Source: Epiperipatus broadwayi (taxonomy: Eukaryota; Onychophora; Udeonychophora; Euonychophora; Peripatidae). Taken from it: a DNA stretch of 64,000 nt. Below are positions 60,225 through 64,000 of the stretch, in pieces; within the stretch, counting starts at the first letter, position 1; the number at the start of each line of letters is the position of its first letter. The notes below the pieces were generated by a model that was not told the origin of the DNA, searched no databases, and saw nothing but the letters and a program-made list of their open reading frames with translations. The translations under genes and the position numbers were made by a program. Location of the stretch: contig JAQFVV010012671.1 of assembly GCA_028023455.1 (NCBI GenBank), positions 934,001 to 998,000 on the forward strand. The letters run 5' to 3'.

Positions 60225-63200
60225 ATGATGGAATGCAACATCTGAATGCTATTATAATGATAAATATTGAAATAGATAAATATATCATATACAAGCAATA
60301 TATAATTATTTAATATAATCTGATTATTTTATACATAAAGTGAACTTGACAAAAATTCAAATTGTTTATTTTAAATATTTTATAGAAAATAATTTACAAA
60401 AGGAAGTTATTTCATTAACTATATTTTTCTTTTTCTACAATAAAAATTAACTATATTTTTCTTTATTTACTTTTATATTAGAATGTTAAAATATACCTTG
60501 AAGGTAAACATAAATACTTTGTTGGTATATAAACAAAATACTTAATATTTTAAGGATAATTTTATGTTAAATTTTTAATAAGTATTAATCTTAATTTAAA
60601 TTTATAGTATTGATGGGAATTACTATAATTATAAATTTTCTTTCGAAATATGAAGTATACTATTAGTTACAAATGATAATGTAAGTAAATCATATTCATT
60701 ACTGTTATTTTATTTAAGTATGATAGTGATGATGGAGTATCATTATTGCAAGTATAAAAAATAATAATAGCATTACTATTACAATGTACAAAATCTTATA
60801 TAATTTTATAGTCAGAGTGAAGGCTATTTAATATTTTCTTATTTTCATACTATCTCTTATGTAAATATTTTAATTGAATTATTTTTTCTTTTATTTTGTA
60901 AATGTTTAAATTTTAGAAATTTATATTTTTGCAAATTTATGTATGTTGTTAAATAATAAACTTGTTAATGTTTTTAGAATTCATATTGTCTCAAGAGTTT
61001 TTTTGTTTGATGTGTCTGAGTATGTTTGAATCTTTGTTTCCATACACATAAGTTATAAAAATTAATTGTATCACTATATTACTGCACACAGTTAACATGA
61101 ATATATGATTATAATTATCATTATTATTGTAGATCTTATTATTGCTAATTATGAAGATCATATAACACCAATTTTAAAAAGTTATCTAATATTGCAATTA
61201 TATTAAGAGTATGATATTTCTGTAAATGTCACATAAGAATAAAAAATTTTATAGCACAATGTAATGCCAATATTTTAGAACTTATTAAAAATATTCTGTA
61301 TGATGTTTTTTATAAAAATTTATAATCTTTTTTATGTTTACTGAGAAGTAGTAGTTAAGTAAATGTATTATTTTAAGAATCTTGAAAATATTAGAGTTGT
61401 TTGGAAGAGTAGTTGAATATATGTAAAATCCTTCATTATATTTAGCTACATTGTATTAATTTGTTCATCATTATTATTAGGAGATGAACCTGAGATGTTG
61501 AATAATTATAAGAGTTAGATGAAATGATAATGGATAGGAATTTTTAGTTAATGTTAAATTTAAATATTATCTTTTATGAAAGAATAGTAATTGCTTTATT
61601 GTGTTTCATAATAAATTTTATAGATTATTTAATTAGGATTTATTTTATGTGTGTTGTGAGCCATGAGAATATTATGACATAGTTTTTTTTATTTATAAAT
61701 TAAGTAGAGATAATATTCTTATGCCATTGAGATTATATCTTTGGGATACATCTTCAATGTTAAACCAACAGTGTACATTGCTAAATGTTTCATGCAAAGT
61801 TTCATAATTTTGCTAGTATTTTAATTAAACTATATTTTAGTAGTAATTAATGAGCTAGTCATACTTTAAATTGTTATAATAATAAATGAGCTGGGAATCC
61901 TATTTGAAACTTAGTATTCAATTTATGTGTTTTGACTTTCTTAATTTATTATTTAAATAAGATAAATTAATGAAGTATTAATTTTATTAGATGTAGTATT
62001 TTAAAAATGCATTCTGAGTTAGTTAAAGTATTGCTTTAATAAATATTGTTTCAATAATTCGATTGTGATTTGAGATGTAGTAGTTTAGAGGGAAAGTTTT
62101 CAATGTTAGCCATTTGGTGAGTCTCATTGTAACAAGGAAAGAAGGGTACAATATATATATATAGTAACAATAACCATTTTTTTAAACAATTCATGATAAT
62201 ATTAACAATAAGATGGAAAACACAATATTCAAAAATTAATTTTGTCTAGGGGAACAAAGATAACTAAATGGTGATTGAGTCCATGGTGAAGTGACTAAAC
62301 AGTTTTATTTTTAGTTGACACATCAATAATAGTTACAGGTAACAATCAAATTGAACATACATAAAAAAAACAAGTCTTTATGCAGATTCAATTATATTCC
62401 TTTATCGCTACCTTCTACCTATCTTGATACTATTATTAAATAATAAAATAAATAATTAGCTTGAACTTAGGATACAATAACTTTAATTAAAAAAAATAGA
62501 ATGGTAATAATAATAATAATGTATTTACATTTTTCACTTAAAATAATATGAAGAGCATGCAAGAGAGTAAAAATCTTTGTGGACTTAATGATTTATTGAG
62601 AAAAAGCTTATAATTACTTCAGTTAATTACTTTGAGATCTTTGTGATCTGACATATATTTTTATCTCTATGAATGTGGATATATGGCCATTAAAATCATT
62701 AATTTTTAATGTCTGTTAGCAATATTAACTTTTTAATTTATTTTGATTCATTCCATGGTAGTTTCCTTATGAAAGTTTCCATTGTAATTTTCCTATGAGT
62801 GTTTCTCAGAACAGAGCATCGAAATAAGTAGATTTACAAACTAATTCATAGAAAAATATTTGCATCTGATAATCAATTTAGATGGCTAGTTTTTTTCTTA
62901 TAGCAAATGTCACACATTTATCTTCAGCATTAGATAGTAATGAACAGATGAAGGAATTCCTTTGTTTATAGTTTCATAGTGAGTTACATCATTGGAAAAC
63001 CAAGGGAAGATATTCTGGAGTTTTTTTTATCTCAACGATTGCATAGTTTTTACTTAAATAATTATTACCATTTTTACTAACTTTTATTCAGTAAGTGACA
63101 CGATGAAGAAGCAACAATAATTCCCACCTTTTATGTAAAGCAGACGATTGAAAAGAACTTCTGTGACTGGTTTCTATAGTAACATTGTAAAGAGTAATTT

Positions 63201-64000
63201 TTATTTAAAATAAAAATGATAATACATTTTACTTTTTATTATCATAATTTTTAAAATACTTTAAAATTTATTTTATATATATGATTTTTAATATTTTAGA
63301 ATATATAACAAAAAAAATATTCACATAAAAGCCACACCTGCTAACTCAAGCATGAATGTTACAATATATATATACTTGGTTTATACAAATAAAATTATTG
63401 AAGATAAAAAAATAATAAGAAGAATAATGAGTATAAATTTTTAAAGTTAAAGCAAAAAAAATAAAATTGAAAATAAAATAAAAAAGATAGTATGTCTTCA
63501 TCATCTGAGGTCATATAATATTAAGCCATTACTTGAATAAAGAAATACAAGCAGATGTCTATAGTAATATACTATAGATAATAATAATAAATATATTAAT
63601 ACGCAGAATAATTATGTTCAAGTCTAATAATTTAAGCAAAATTCATGTAACAGAAGCAATTGGGTGCATTAAAATATATTACACATGGGGGGGTGTGTGT
63701 GAATAATTTTCATGTGTGCGTGTGTGTTTAATTAATTAAAAAATGATATATTAATCTTCAACTGAGATCTAAAGTTTATATCTGGTTAGAGACAATCTCT
63801 AGTTTAATAAATGATTATTAATAATTATTACTATATTTATCTAGAGTGCATGTTGTCAAACTTGTGGGTGGAGTAAGATTGACACTTTTAAATCAAAATG
63901 TAATAATTCAAAAATAAAAATAAATTTGTCTAAATCAATGTAACTAAGCTAGTCTTATGATTGTTATACATCTATCTATTATTATTGTTGTTGGCATATT
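60225..64000. other. AT-rich non-coding DNA with small microsatellites
   Basis: No supported gene. It contains short AT (62152), TAA (62505) and G/T-rich (63687-63728) simple repeats. Confidence 0.5.

Overview
This window looks like non-coding, strongly A+T-rich nuclear DNA from an animal, most likely an invertebrate. I find no host gene. Every open reading frame is either a transposable-element piece or a chance frame under about 100 codons. The mix of elements argues for a metazoan: a Ty3/Gypsy integrase, LINE reverse transcriptases, a Penelope-like element with a GIY-YIG endonuclease, tRNA-derived SINEs and many fold-back repeats. I cannot name the phylum from sequence alone.

Layout. 0-5.6 kb: AT-rich DNA with a fold-back repeat (family A) flanked by a 15-bp direct repeat, and one family B repeat. 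5.6-8.7 kb: a decayed Ty3/Gypsy pol end (RNase H end, integrase, C-terminal tail) followed by an unidentified stretch ending in a hydrophobic segment and a purine tract. 13.6-20.7 kb: a nearly complete LTR retrotransposon with 2.45-kb LTRs around a 2.2-kb interior that encodes only Gag. 22.7-24.0 kb: a Penelope-like element. 24.4-24.9 kb: a tRNA-Gly SINE and a long palindrome. 26.6-29.2 kb: a nested cluster, in which an old LINE reverse transcriptase is interrupted by a SINE, a family A hairpin and a family C inverted repeat. 34.3-37.1 kb: hairpin D, two family B repeats and two SINEs. 38.5-40.7 kb: a minus-strand LINE ORF1 (zinc-knuckle protein) with no ORF2 next to it. 41.7-43.4 kb: an inverted array of family A units. 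48.9-51.3 kb: two more LINE fragments on opposite strands. 55.0-56.0 kb: two family A fragments and two SINEs. From 56 to 64 kb I see only AT-rich DNA and short microsatellites.

How the parts relate. Two SINE families with different tRNA-like heads share one 3' tail (CATATGAAAA), as if one LINE machinery copies both. Families A and B share a different 3' end (GTCATGTGAT), which a LINE fragment at 48.9-50.3 kb also carries in slightly changed form. Several A copies, and hairpin D, have target-site duplications of 9-15 bp and a hairpin followed by a one-sided 3' tail. That pattern fits target-primed retroposition of a hairpin RNA better than cut-and-paste movement of a MITE. I regard this as the most interesting signal here; it is inference from a few copies and needs genome-wide copies to test.
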